A stretch of DNA of 5,632 bases from Thermotogaceae bacterium (lineage in GTDB: Bacteria; Thermotogota; Thermotogae; Thermotogales; Thermotogaceae). The position numbers and the translations under genes are program-made. The notes under the pieces are model-generated. The model was not told where the DNA came from, did not search any database, and saw only the letters and a program-made list of their open reading frames with translations. Within the stretch, counting starts at the first letter, position 1. Each line of letters starts with the position of its first letter. The DNA is taken from contig JALVXE010000221.1 of the NCBI GenBank assembly GCA_027038385.1, positions 1-5,632 on the forward strand. Direction: 5' to 3'. Positions 1 through 5,386 of the stretch are shown piece after piece.

Positions 1-628
1 TTTCCTTTAGATCCACTATCGGCTGGAAATAGCTCTCAAGATCGTGCCGGTCGAGTATCCTCAAGAGCTCTTCTGAGAGTTTGTTTATCTTCACTTTCTT
101 TCTAACTTCCGCATCTTTGAACGCGATGTTTATCGCGGTTATCAGACCGTCTTCATCGGCTTTTCTCAAGAAGGAGTGCCCTATCGAGAAATCCACCAAG
201 CTTCTGAAAGGATCGGCGAATATATCGATCTGCTCTTTGATTTTCCCCAGGTACTTCTCGCTCAGCAGAAAGTCCACAATATCGACTTCTAAATTGATCA
301 TCATATCCTTGAGTTCTTTCTCATCTGGGAGATGATCTTTGAAATCGACGATAGAAGCGAGGTCGAAGGAGCCTATCTTGATGACATCTAAGACTTTGAA
401 GTGGTTGGAGAGCCTTCTTTTGAATTCCTCAACCATCTCATCGGTGTCTATCTTCATGGATAGGTAATTTATCCATTCTTCATCCTTGAAAAATCCCCTG
501 ATCAAAAGCACCATCACCGGTTCTTCCCAAAGGTCTCTGCCAAGGCCTCTCAATTTTTCCAAAGTCCTGCTCTTCATCATGGAATCGAATATGAAGATCT
601 TCTCAAACCTCCCTTCTGATACACCCAA
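1..628 (-). CDS. Degenerate GGDEF-EAL signalling protein, N-terminal part (cut by window edge)
   Basis: The reading frame is open from a TTG at 628 to the window edge, 209 codons, with no stop. I chose this start because GGGAGGG (642-636) lies 7 bases upstream; the first in-frame ATG (codon 17) has no such site. Residues about 10-180 look like a GGDEF fold that has lost its signature: a first strand near 38-43 (VMVLLI), IGSFDL at 85-90 where R-x-GGDEF would sit, and FSIG at 147-150 matching the family's SIG strand, followed by a helix ending near 179. Residues 199-207, SYFQPIVDL, match the opening Y-x-P-I-V-x-L strand of EAL domains, so a cyclic di-GMP phosphodiesterase or sensor domain probably follows outside the window. 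The EAL catalytic residues cannot be seen. No membrane segment is visible, so it is probably cytoplasmic. The gene follows the chemoreceptor gene by 14 bases and is probably cotranscribed. With GSFDL replacing GGDEF, cyclase activity is unlikely. Domain assignment is by motif only. Confidence 0.72.
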   Translation of the reverse strand, partial: MGVSEGRFEKIFIFDSMMKSRTLEKLRGLGRDLWEEPVMVLLIRGFFKDEEWINYLSMKIDTDEMVEEFKRRLSNHFKVLDVIKIGSFDLASIVDFKDHLPDEKELKDMMINLEVDIVDFLLSEKYLGKIKEQIDIFADPFRSLVDFSIGHSFLRKADEDGLITAINIAFKDAEVRKKVKINKLSEELLRILDRHDLESYFQPIVDLKE

Positions 629-632
629 ATTA

Positions 633-642
633 CTTCCCTCCC
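633..642 (-). promoter_or_regulatory. Ribosome binding site that sets the TTG start of the GGDEF-EAL gene
   Basis: On the minus strand the 14 bases between the chemoreceptor stop codon and the TTG at 628 begin with GGGAGGGAAG. The GGGAGGG core ends 7 bases before the TTG. This is the only good ribosome binding site near the open frame and supports the rare TTG start. Its position right after the mcp stop suggests coupled translation. Confidence 0.7.
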
Positions 643-2067
643 TTATATCTTGAAGAATTCGATCTCTCTCTGAAGCTCTTGTGCAAGCTGTGCAAGTTCT
701 TGTGATGCGAAATGAACTTCTTTGAGCGATTCGTTTATTCCGTCGATTATCTGATTCAGCTCCTCTGAAAATTCTGAGGACATGTTTATGACTTCTGAGA
801 TCCTGTTGAGATTTGCAGACATCTCCTGAGCTGTTGCGCTCTGCTCCTGCGTTGCTGCGGATACATCCATGACCGCGTCCCTGAGCTCTGTTATGGTTTT
901 TTCGAGCTTATCGAAACTCTCCACAGCCTTCTTTATGGCCTGAACACTCTTATCAACTACATTAACTGTTTCATCAACATAGTCTTCGCTCTTTTCAACC
1001 TCTTCGCTGATAGAAGAGAGGATTTTGACTATCTCATCGGATGCCCCTCTCGTCTCCCCAGCGAGTTTCCTTATCTCATCAGCAACCACTGCGAATCCCC
1101 TTCCGGCTTCACCAGCTCTCGCAGCCTCTATGGAAGCGTTGAGTGCAAGAAGATTTGTCTGCTCGGCTATTCTCTGTATCGTCTCCACAATTCCCTGGAT
1201 GCTCCCAGAGAGCTTTCCTAGGCTTTTGACCACGTCCCTTACTTTCAACACCTGTTCCCTGGACCTTTCGACTTCTTCTGCAACCTTTGAGAGTTCTTCT
1301 TTGCTGCTTCTCGTGTCCTCCATCATCATGTCGCTCTTTTCCGACATCGCCTGAGATGCGTTTGCGTTCATCTGCGTAGCGTTCGCGAATTCAAGGAGAG
1401 AAGTGTTGAGGGACTCAACGTTGAACCTACTCTCCTGTGTTTGCGTGTTCAACTCTCCGAACCTGCTTTTCAAATCCTCCATCGTTTCATGTATACTGTT
1501 GAGCGTTGCAGACAGTTCTTGGGATGCTGCACTCGTTCTTTGGGATGCATCCTGCACCTTGGTTATAACGTTTTGAAAGATCGATCTGAGGTTCTCCAAG
1601 TTTCTCGAGATCTCTCCTATTTCTCCGGACGCCGAGCTGACCTCTTCAACGGATGATAGTTCGCCTTTTGATATGTTGGATATAGATCTGAGTATGGATG
1701 CCAGAGGTTTTGAAAGCGTGACGTTCAAGAAGAATATTACCAAAATTCCTATCAGGAGTCCTATTCCAAGGAGGATCCAGGAAGCGTATTCAAAGTGTGA
1801 TCGTATCTTCTCGATCCTTTTCACATACGTGTCGGATATGGTTCTTATCTCGTCTCTTAAGTTCTCAACGAGGGTTTTATCTGATCCGCTCCTTTCAAAC
1901 TCGTCGGCTATTTCGTTGAGAGAGTTTGATATCTTCGCGATCTCTCTCATCCCTTCTTTCTGTATCTTGGAAATGGCGAAGGATCTGTATTCCATCATTC
2001 CAAAGAACGCGAGAGCGATCGAAAGGACGAGGACAACGGACAGGGTTATACGGTATGATACCTTCAT
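643..2067 (-). CDS. Methyl-accepting chemotaxis protein (transmembrane chemoreceptor)
   Basis: This is a complete 474-residue chemoreceptor. Such proteins sit in the inner membrane as dimers and control the kinase CheA through CheW. Membrane segments are at about 7-24 and 96-118. The segment between them (about 29-95) is only some 65 residues, charged and helical, much shorter than common sensor domains. A HAMP domain follows (about 119-168, with SKPLASIL at 119-126 and GEIGEIS at 148-154). The rest is a long coiled-coil signalling hairpin whose tip carries EAARAGEAGRGFAVVADE at 314-331. Each arm is about 22 heptads, which by my count fits the 44-heptad class. Three sites fit the methylation pattern [AS]-x2-[EQ]-[EQ]-x2-[AS]: Q183-E184, Q407-E408 and Q414-E415. 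No C-terminal CheR-tethering pentapeptide is present. The ATG at 2067 has AAAGGGGG six bases upstream. The ligand cannot be read from the sequence. Confidence 0.96.
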   Translation of the reverse strand: MKVSYRITLSVVLVLSIALAFFGMMEYRSFAISKIQKEGMREIAKISNSLNEIADEFERSGSDKTLVENLRDEIRTISDTYVKRIEKIRSHFEYASWILLGIGLLIGILVIFFLNVTLSKPLASILRSISNISKGELSSVEEVSSASGEIGEISRNLENLRSIFQNVITKVQDASQRTSAASQELSATLNSIHETMEDLKSRFGELNTQTQESRFNVESLNTSLLEFANATQMNANASQAMSEKSDMMMEDTRSSKEELSKVAEEVERSREQVLKVRDVVKSLGKLSGSIQGIVETIQRIAEQTNLLALNASIEAARAGEAGRGFAVVADEIRKLAGETRGASDEIVKILSSISEEVEKSEDYVDETVNVVDKSVQAIKKAVESFDKLEKTITELRDAVMDVSAATQEQSATAQEMSANLNRISEVINMSSEFSEELNQIIDGINESLKEVHFASQELAQLAQELQREIEFFKI

Positions 2068-2079
2068 GGTGAACCCCCT

Positions 2080-2108
2080 TTCGGATCGTTTTGCTATCTA
2101 ATTATATA
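2080..2108 (+). promoter_or_regulatory. Weak candidate promoter for thyX
   Basis: The best plus-strand pair inside the divergent gap is TTCGGA (2080-2085) and TATATA (2103-2108) with a 17-base spacer. It would start transcription near 2115, inside the thyX ribosome binding site, so it is doubtful. An alternative is AGGACA (2030-2035), an 18-base spacer and TATGAT (2054-2059), inside the mcp coding region, which would give a leader of about 58 bases. I cannot decide between them. Confidence 0.25.
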
Positions 2109-2128
2109 CCTGGAGGGGAAATTGTGAA
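2101..2128 (-). promoter_or_regulatory. Candidate sigma-A promoter for the chemoreceptor gene
   Basis: On the minus strand, TTCACA (2128-2123; five of six matches to TTGACA) is followed by a 16-base spacer and a perfect TATAAT (2106-2101). Transcription would begin near 2094, giving a leader of about 27 bases that holds the AAAGGGGG site and ends at the ATG at 2067. The -35 box overlaps the thyX GTG start codon and the spacer covers the thyX ribosome binding site. Confidence 0.65.
2111..2118 (+). promoter_or_regulatory. Ribosome binding site that sets the GTG start of thyX
   Basis: TGGAGGGG ends 5 bases before the GTG at 2124; its GGAGG core is 7 bases away. This places the start at GTG 2124 rather than at the in-frame TTG at 2091, which would add 11 residues (LSNYIPGGEI and so on) with no upstream site and no counterpart in ThyX proteins. 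Confidence 0.8.
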
Positions 2129-2804
2129 AGATTTTGAAGTGCTTGATAAGGGGTTTGTAAGGTTAATTTCTGTTATGGGAGACGATATCACCGTGGTGAA
2201 AGCCGCGAGGGTATCGACCGGGGCCAAGTCCAAAGGACCCGAGAGAGACAAAAAACTCATAGAGTACTTGATGTCTCATCGGCATGAAACACCGTTCGAG
2301 CACGTTGTGTTCACGTTTCATGTGAAGTGTCCCATATTCGTCGCACGTCAGTGGTTTAGACACAGAATAGCGTCTTACAACGAAAAGAGTGGAAGGTATT
2401 CCAAGATGAACTACGAGTTCTACGTTCCAGATAGAATGAGGATCCAGCATCCAAAGAACAAACAGATGAGCGTTCCGAACGATGGATCCGTGGACGATGA
2501 GAAGGCCAAAAATCTCATGAGATCCGTTTATGATAAAGCTTTTGAAGTTTACAAAGAGCTCCTAGAAATGGGGGTTGCAAGGGAGCTTGCCAGGATAGTT
2601 CTTCCGCTGTCTCTTTACACAGAATTTTATTGGACTGTGAACATGAGGAGCTTGATGAACTTTTTATCGTTGAGGGCAGATTCACACGCTCAGTGGGAGA
2701 TCCAGCAGTACGCTCTCGCCATATCGAAGATTTTCAAGGAATGTTGCCCTTGGAGCTATGAGGCTTTCATCAAGTACGCCTACACAGGGGATCTGCTGAA
2801 ATAA
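2124..2804 (+). CDS. thyX: Flavin-dependent thymidylate synthase ThyX
   Basis: The 226-residue product makes dTMP from dUMP, using methylene-tetrahydrofolate as carbon donor and FAD with NADPH as reductant. It works in the cytoplasm as a homotetramer. The family signature RHR-x7-S is present as RHRIASYNEKS at 79-89, continuing into GRY. Other conserved blocks are HETPFEH (54-60), FVARQWF (72-78), the segment near 173-182 (NMRSLMNFLS) and LRADSHAQWEIQQ (183-195), whose R184 corresponds to the catalytic arginine near the dUMP site. Compared with T. maritima ThyX as I remember it, residues about 104-130 form a slightly longer insertion. The GTG start is set by TGGAGGGG. The gene is divergent from mcp and convergent with rplA, and its stop codon directly abuts the shared terminator. 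The family assignment is secure; folate-cofactor usage is family knowledge, not shown here. Confidence 0.97.
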   Translation: MKDFEVLDKGFVRLISVMGDDITVVKAARVSTGAKSKGPERDKKLIEYLMSHRHETPFEHVVFTFHVKCPIFVARQWFRHRIASYNEKSGRYSKMNYEFYVPDRMRIQHPKNKQMSVPNDGSVDDEKAKNLMRSVYDKAFEVYKELLEMGVARELARIVLPLSLYTEFYWTVNMRSLMNFLSLRADSHAQWEIQQYALAISKIFKECCPWSYEAFIKYAYTGDLLK

Positions 2805-2833
2805 AAAATGAGGCGCGCTTTGCGCCTCATTTT
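2805..2833. terminator. Bidirectional intrinsic terminator shared by thyX and rplA
   Basis: A perfect 12-bp stem, AAAATGAGGCGC (2805-2816) with GCGCCTCATTTT (2822-2833), encloses a 5-base loop. On the minus strand the GC-rich core is followed by TTTTTTATTT, a strong T-run that ends the secE-nusG-rplK-rplA transcript. On the plus strand it is followed by TTTTCTTCT, weaker but serviceable for thyX. The rplA TGA stop (2829-2827) lies inside the stem and the thyX TAA (2802-2804) touches its left foot. Confidence 0.93.
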
Positions 2834-3531
2834 CTTCTGAGTAGTTCGTTCAAATCGAGTTTTATTCCGGGGCCCATCGTTGATGCCAAAACGGCTTTTT
2901 TCAAGAACTGCCCCTTCACGCCCTGAGGTTTCATGAACATCACCTGATCCACAGCCGCTATAATATTCTCCTTAAGTTTTTCGTTTTCAAACGAAACCTT
3001 CCCGACCGGTATGTGGAGGTTTCCTGTTTTGTCGGTTCTGATCTCGACTCTTCCCTTCTTGAATTCCTTCACGGCTTCTCCAACCTCGTTCGTTACAGTA
3101 CCACTCTTCGGGGAGGGCATCAGTCCCCTCGGTCCCAAGATCCTTCCGAGTCTTCCTATCGTTCTCATCATATCAGGTGTGGCTATCGCGACGTCGAAGT
3201 CGAGAAATCCTTCTTTTTCTATCTTTTCAACGAGATCTTCAGCACCTACGTAATCCGCTCCAGCCTCTTGGGCCTCTTTCGCCTTGTCTCCTTTCGCGAA
3301 GACGAGGACCTTTACTTTCTTACCGGTTCCATGGGGTAGAGATATCGTCCCCCTTATGTGCTGCTCCGGCTTTCTGTAGTCGATATTGGTGGCAAGGTGG
3401 AGCTCAACGGTCTCGTCAAACTTCGCAGTAGCGGTCTTCTTGACGAGCTCTATCGCCTCGTCAAGGCTGTGATATTTGAGCCTATCGACTAACTTCCTCG
3501 CTTCCGTGTACCTTCTGGAGTGCTTCGGCAT
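2827..3531 (-). CDS. rplA: 50S ribosomal protein L1
   Basis: The 234-residue protein forms the mobile L1 stalk of the 50S subunit, which helps move deacylated tRNA out of the E site. In many bacteria it also represses its own operon by binding the mRNA ahead of rplK. Domain I comprises about 1-68 and 161-234, and domain II about 69-160, which is the usual split layout. RNA-contacting segments are visible: FDETVEL (38-44) and STMGPGIK (217-224). The block ILGPRGLMPSPKSGTVT (131-147) is typical of the family. The ATG at 3531 is preceded by AAAGGAGGAGG. It lies 25 bases after rplK in the same operon. Its stop codon is inside the terminator stem, so nothing is cotranscribed after it; rplJ, which usually follows, is absent. 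Confidence 0.98.
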   Translation of the reverse strand: MPKHSRRYTEARKLVDRLKYHSLDEAIELVKKTATAKFDETVELHLATNIDYRKPEQHIRGTISLPHGTGKKVKVLVFAKGDKAKEAQEAGADYVGAEDLVEKIEKEGFLDFDVAIATPDMMRTIGRLGRILGPRGLMPSPKSGTVTNEVGEAVKEFKKGRVEIRTDKTGNLHIPVGKVSFENEKLKENIIAAVDQVMFMKPQGVKGQFLKKAVLASTMGPGIKLDLNELLRRK

Positions 3532-3556
3532 AACGCCTCCTCCTTTCCAGTTGTTT

Positions 3557-3982
3557 TCAGTCGACTACTTCTATTCCCATGCTTTTGGCGGTTCCCTCGA
3601 TTATCCTCATAGCTGCCTCCAAGTTCGTCGTGTTGAGATCGGGCATCTTCGTCTTGGCTATCTCTTCCACCTGCTTCTTCGTAACCTTTCCAACTATCTT
3701 TCTTCCCGGTTCCTGGGATCCTTTATCCACTCCTGCCGCTTTCTTGAGCAGGAATGAAGCCGGTGGAGTCTTGACTATGAATGAGAACGATCTGTCCTCA
3801 TAAACGGTTATAACCACCGGAAGAAGGAGCCCAGCTTTGTCCGCAGTTTGGGCGTTGAAGCGCTTGCAGAACTCCATTATGTTAACACCTTTCGGACCGA
3901 GCGCTGTTCCAACTGGCGGAGCCGGTGTGGCTTTTCCCGCCTGCAGTTGTAATCTTATCTGTGCTACTACCTTCTTAGCCAT
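3557..3982 (-). CDS. rplK: 50S ribosomal protein L11
   Basis: The 141-residue protein binds helices 43/44 of 23S rRNA at the GTPase-associated centre, where elongation factors act and where thiopeptide antibiotics bind. The N-terminal domain is about 1-70, the PPAS linker 73-76 and the RNA-binding C-terminal domain follows, ending in the typical GTAKSMGIEV. I start at ATG 3982 (MAKK), which has AGGAGG 10 bases upstream and the usual family length; a longer in-frame GTG at 4033 would add 17 unrelated residues. The N-terminal proline-rich segment reads APPVGTALGPKGVN (21-34), where the common form is APPVGPALGQ-x-GVN, so Pro26 is Thr here. It follows nusG by 52 bases and precedes rplA by 25. 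A leader hairpin may control its translation. Confidence 0.98.
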   Translation of the reverse strand: MAKKVVAQIRLQLQAGKATPAPPVGTALGPKGVNIMEFCKRFNAQTADKAGLLLPVVITVYEDRSFSFIVKTPPASFLLKKAAGVDKGSQEPGRKIVGKVTKKQVEEIAKTKMPDLNTTNLEAAMRIIEGTAKSMGIEVVD

Positions 3983-3987
3983 CTTCA

Positions 3988-4019
3988 CCCTACCTCCTCT
4001 CAGGAGTTGTGGTATGGGC
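3988..4019 (-). promoter_or_regulatory. Candidate leader RNA structure masking the rplK ribosome binding site
   Basis: In the 52-base nusG-rplK gap the minus-strand RNA can fold into two stacked stems. The inner stem pairs CTCCT (4006-4002) with AGGAG (3998-3994) around a GAG loop. The outer stem pairs CCC-A-TAC (4018-4012, bulged A) with GTA-GGG (3993-3988). A 5-base one-sided loop, CACAA (4011-4007), separates them. The inner stem sequesters the AGGAGG site of rplK. Because L1 commonly represses rplK-rplA by binding just ahead of rplK, this is a candidate L1 target. The pairing is seen; the role is inferred. Confidence 0.45.
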
Positions 4020-4034
4020 TCTTGCCCTTCCACT

Positions 4035-5096
4035 TTACTCTATCTTCTCGACTTCTGATATGTGCAGTTCGACAGGTGTTTCCCTTCCCAGTATGGTGAC
4101 CGCTACCCTGAGCATCTGACGCTCCGGGTCGATTTCCTTCACCGTGCCTATGAAGTCTTCAAACGGTCCACTCACTATCTTGACAGTATCTCCTATGTTG
4201 AAGTCCAGTTCTATCTTCTCGGCTCTTTTGGCCTCGTACTCCTCAAGACCTGCCAGTCTCAAGATCGCCCTCGCCTCTTTTTCCTTCAAGGGTGCGGGCT
4301 TTCTCCCCTCTGTGAGGAATCCGTAAACCCCAGGAATCCCTCTCACGAAGCTGTAGGCTTCATCGTTCATCACCATTTCGATGAATATATAACCCGGAAA
4401 GAGCTTTTTTCTCTTGGTCTTGGATATCAAAATTTCCTTCCTGGTTCCCAGGTCTCTGACCTCCACTTTTCCACTTGACTGGGCGTAATATTTCTTTCCG
4501 TCCGCCAAGAGTTCTCCAGCTTTGACCTTCACGCCTTTCTTGAGCCTGCTCGACTCGAATACTTCTCTCGGTATGTAGTAGACATCTTCTTCCCCTTTCT
4601 TTGACTTCACAACGACTCTTTTCATCTTTTCCACGTTGACTATCCTTCCGCTCAGCTCTGAGAAGTACTCTCCATTTTGAGCGAGTGGCATTCCCTGCTT
4701 TATAACCGCACCGACTTTTATCCCGGTCTCCACCTTCGCACTTTCCGGAACGTTGTATATCTTCTGGTACTTCCTGTCCATCGTCTCAACTGTTATCCTT
4801 CTGTAGTTCTTTATCTCCTCCACTGTTCCGCTACGTCTCGCGTGGATGGCCGGCTCTTCCGCTAAGAGTTGGCCCTTTTCAACGTTGCTGCCACTTTTGA
4901 CGTGTACCTTAGCTTCAGGAGATAGAACGTGTCTCTCCAAAGACTTCTTCGTGGCATCGAGTATTATCTCCTCCGGTACCACAACTCTTCCGACTAAGTT
5001 TGTGGCTCCAGTGAGCTTGACCTTCTTCTCTATGTTCTCCTTGGTTTTATCTTCGAGTCCGGATATCGTGTAGATTATGTACCACTTCTTTTTCAC
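4035..5096 (-). CDS. nusG: Transcription elongation/termination factor NusG with Thermotoga-type insertion
   Basis: NusG binds the RNA polymerase clamp to affect pausing, and its KOW domain contacts Rho or S10. This 353-residue form is about twice the usual bacterial length (about 180). The NGN domain starts at residue 1 (KKKWYIIYT) and is interrupted at about 45-228, then resumes with KLFPGYIFIEM (231-241). The KOW domain is at about 299-353 (GDTVKIVSGPFEDFIGTV, 302-319). The same length and insertion are known from T. maritima NusG. The insertion holds three equally spaced copies of G-x2-[VI]-x2-G-x2-L-A-x9-S-G-x-[VI], beginning at G69, G129 and G188. Start is GTG at 5096, four bases after the secE stop; the upstream GGAAGTGA resembles a ribosome binding site but is weaker than its neighbours, so coupling with secE translation is likely. 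Confidence 0.98.
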   Translation of the reverse strand: MKKKWYIIYTISGLEDKTKENIEKKVKLTGATNLVGRVVVPEEIILDATKKSLERHVLSPEAKVHVKSGSNVEKGQLLAEEPAIHARRSGTVEEIKNYRRITVETMDRKYQKIYNVPESAKVETGIKVGAVIKQGMPLAQNGEYFSELSGRIVNVEKMKRVVVKSKKGEEDVYYIPREVFESSRLKKGVKVKAGELLADGKKYYAQSSGKVEVRDLGTRKEILISKTKRKKLFPGYIFIEMVMNDEAYSFVRGIPGVYGFLTEGRKPAPLKEKEARAILRLAGLEEYEAKRAEKIELDFNIGDTVKIVSGPFEDFIGTVKEIDPERQMLRVAVTILGRETPVELHISEVEKIE

Positions 5097-5100
5097 ACTC

Positions 5101-5304
5101 TCACTTCCCAGCTATTCCGAGGGCTGAGAACAATGCTTTGAACGCTGCCGCGAATCCGAGGTCGAGGAAGGCAAAGTATACACCAGTAACGATGAGGATT
5201 ATGATGACCACTCCGGTGGCCCCCCAAAGTTCCTCTTTGCTCGGCCAGTGAATCTTTTTCCATTCCAGCTTTATTTCTCTGAAGAATTTCTTGAGCTTTT
5301 CCAC
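5101..5304 (-). CDS. secE: Preprotein translocase subunit SecE
   Basis: The 67-residue protein is the small clamp subunit of the SecYEG channel in the inner membrane. It has the single-span form usual outside enterobacteria. An amphipathic N-terminal helix (about 2-19) leads into the conserved EWKKIHWPSKEEL (14-26, with the Trp-Pro pair at 20-21), followed by one membrane segment at about 31-52. Start is GTG at 5304, preceded by GGAGGAGGG (5320-5312); this gives the MEKLKKFF start found in relatives. It is the first gene of the operon, with nusG only 4 bases downstream. rpmG, which I remember ahead of secE in T. maritima, is not in the 93-base upstream gap. Confidence 0.96.
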   Translation of the reverse strand: MEKLKKFFREIKLEWKKIHWPSKEELWGATGVVIIILIVTGVYFAFLDLGFAAAFKALFSALGIAGK

Positions 5305-5322
5305 GTCTCATCCCTCCTCCAT

Positions 5323-5347
5323 AAAAACAAACGAGGGGATCCCCTCG
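5323..5347 (-). terminator. GC-rich hairpin with T-run between the ArsR-type gene and secE
   Basis: The 16-base perfect palindrome CGAGGGGATCCCCTCG (5332-5347) forms a 6-bp stem with a GATC loop. On the minus strand it is followed by TTTGTTTTT (5331-5323). It could terminate transcripts from the upstream regulator gene. It also lies inside the predicted secE leader, just after the predicted start site, so it could act as an attenuator or protect the mRNA 5' end. A protein-binding operator is also possible. Confidence 0.6.
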
Positions 5348-5356
5348 CCGGGCGCT

Positions 5357-5386
5357 ATTATGCCACACCATCACTTTCAAGTTCAA
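5357..5386 (-). promoter_or_regulatory. Candidate promoter of the secE-nusG-rplK-rplA operon
   Basis: On the minus strand, TTGAAC (5386-5381) is separated by 18 bases from CATAAT (5362-5357), with the extended -10 dinucleotide TG at 5365-5364. Transcription should begin near 5350-5349, leaving a leader of about 45 bases that contains the palindrome hairpin and the secE ribosome binding site. The -35 box starts 12 bases after the stop codon of the upstream gene. Confidence 0.65.

Noticed and set aside
81..335. Plus-strand 84-codon frame and the other plus-strand frames opposite mcp, rplA, rplK and nusG
   Set aside because: They are Ser/Leu/Phe-rich mirror translations of strongly supported minus-strand genes, with no plausible ribosome binding sites or family motifs.
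2091..2123. thyX start at TTG 2091
   Set aside because: There is no ribosome binding site ahead of it, it would translate through the TGGAGGGG site, and the extra 11 residues have no family counterpart.
2163..2450. Minus-strand 95-codon frame inside thyX
   Set aside because: It lies antisense to the most conserved part of ThyX, including the RHR-x7-S motif, and shows no domain of its own.
3983..4033. Longer rplK start at GTG 4033
   Set aside because: It adds 17 residues unlike L11 and has no proper ribosome binding site; ATG 3982 gives the normal 141-residue protein with AGGAGG upstream.
5093..5386. 97-codon minus-strand open frame overlapping all of secE
   Set aside because: It is a frame-shifted shadow of secE with low-complexity, Arg/Gly-rich unrelated sequence; it would begin upstream of the predicted operon start site.
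5371..5386. TTCAAGTTCAAG direct repeat at the secE promoter as a regulator binding site
   Set aside because: It is only two short tandem units overlapping the -35 box, with no clear inverted symmetry; too little to call an operator.
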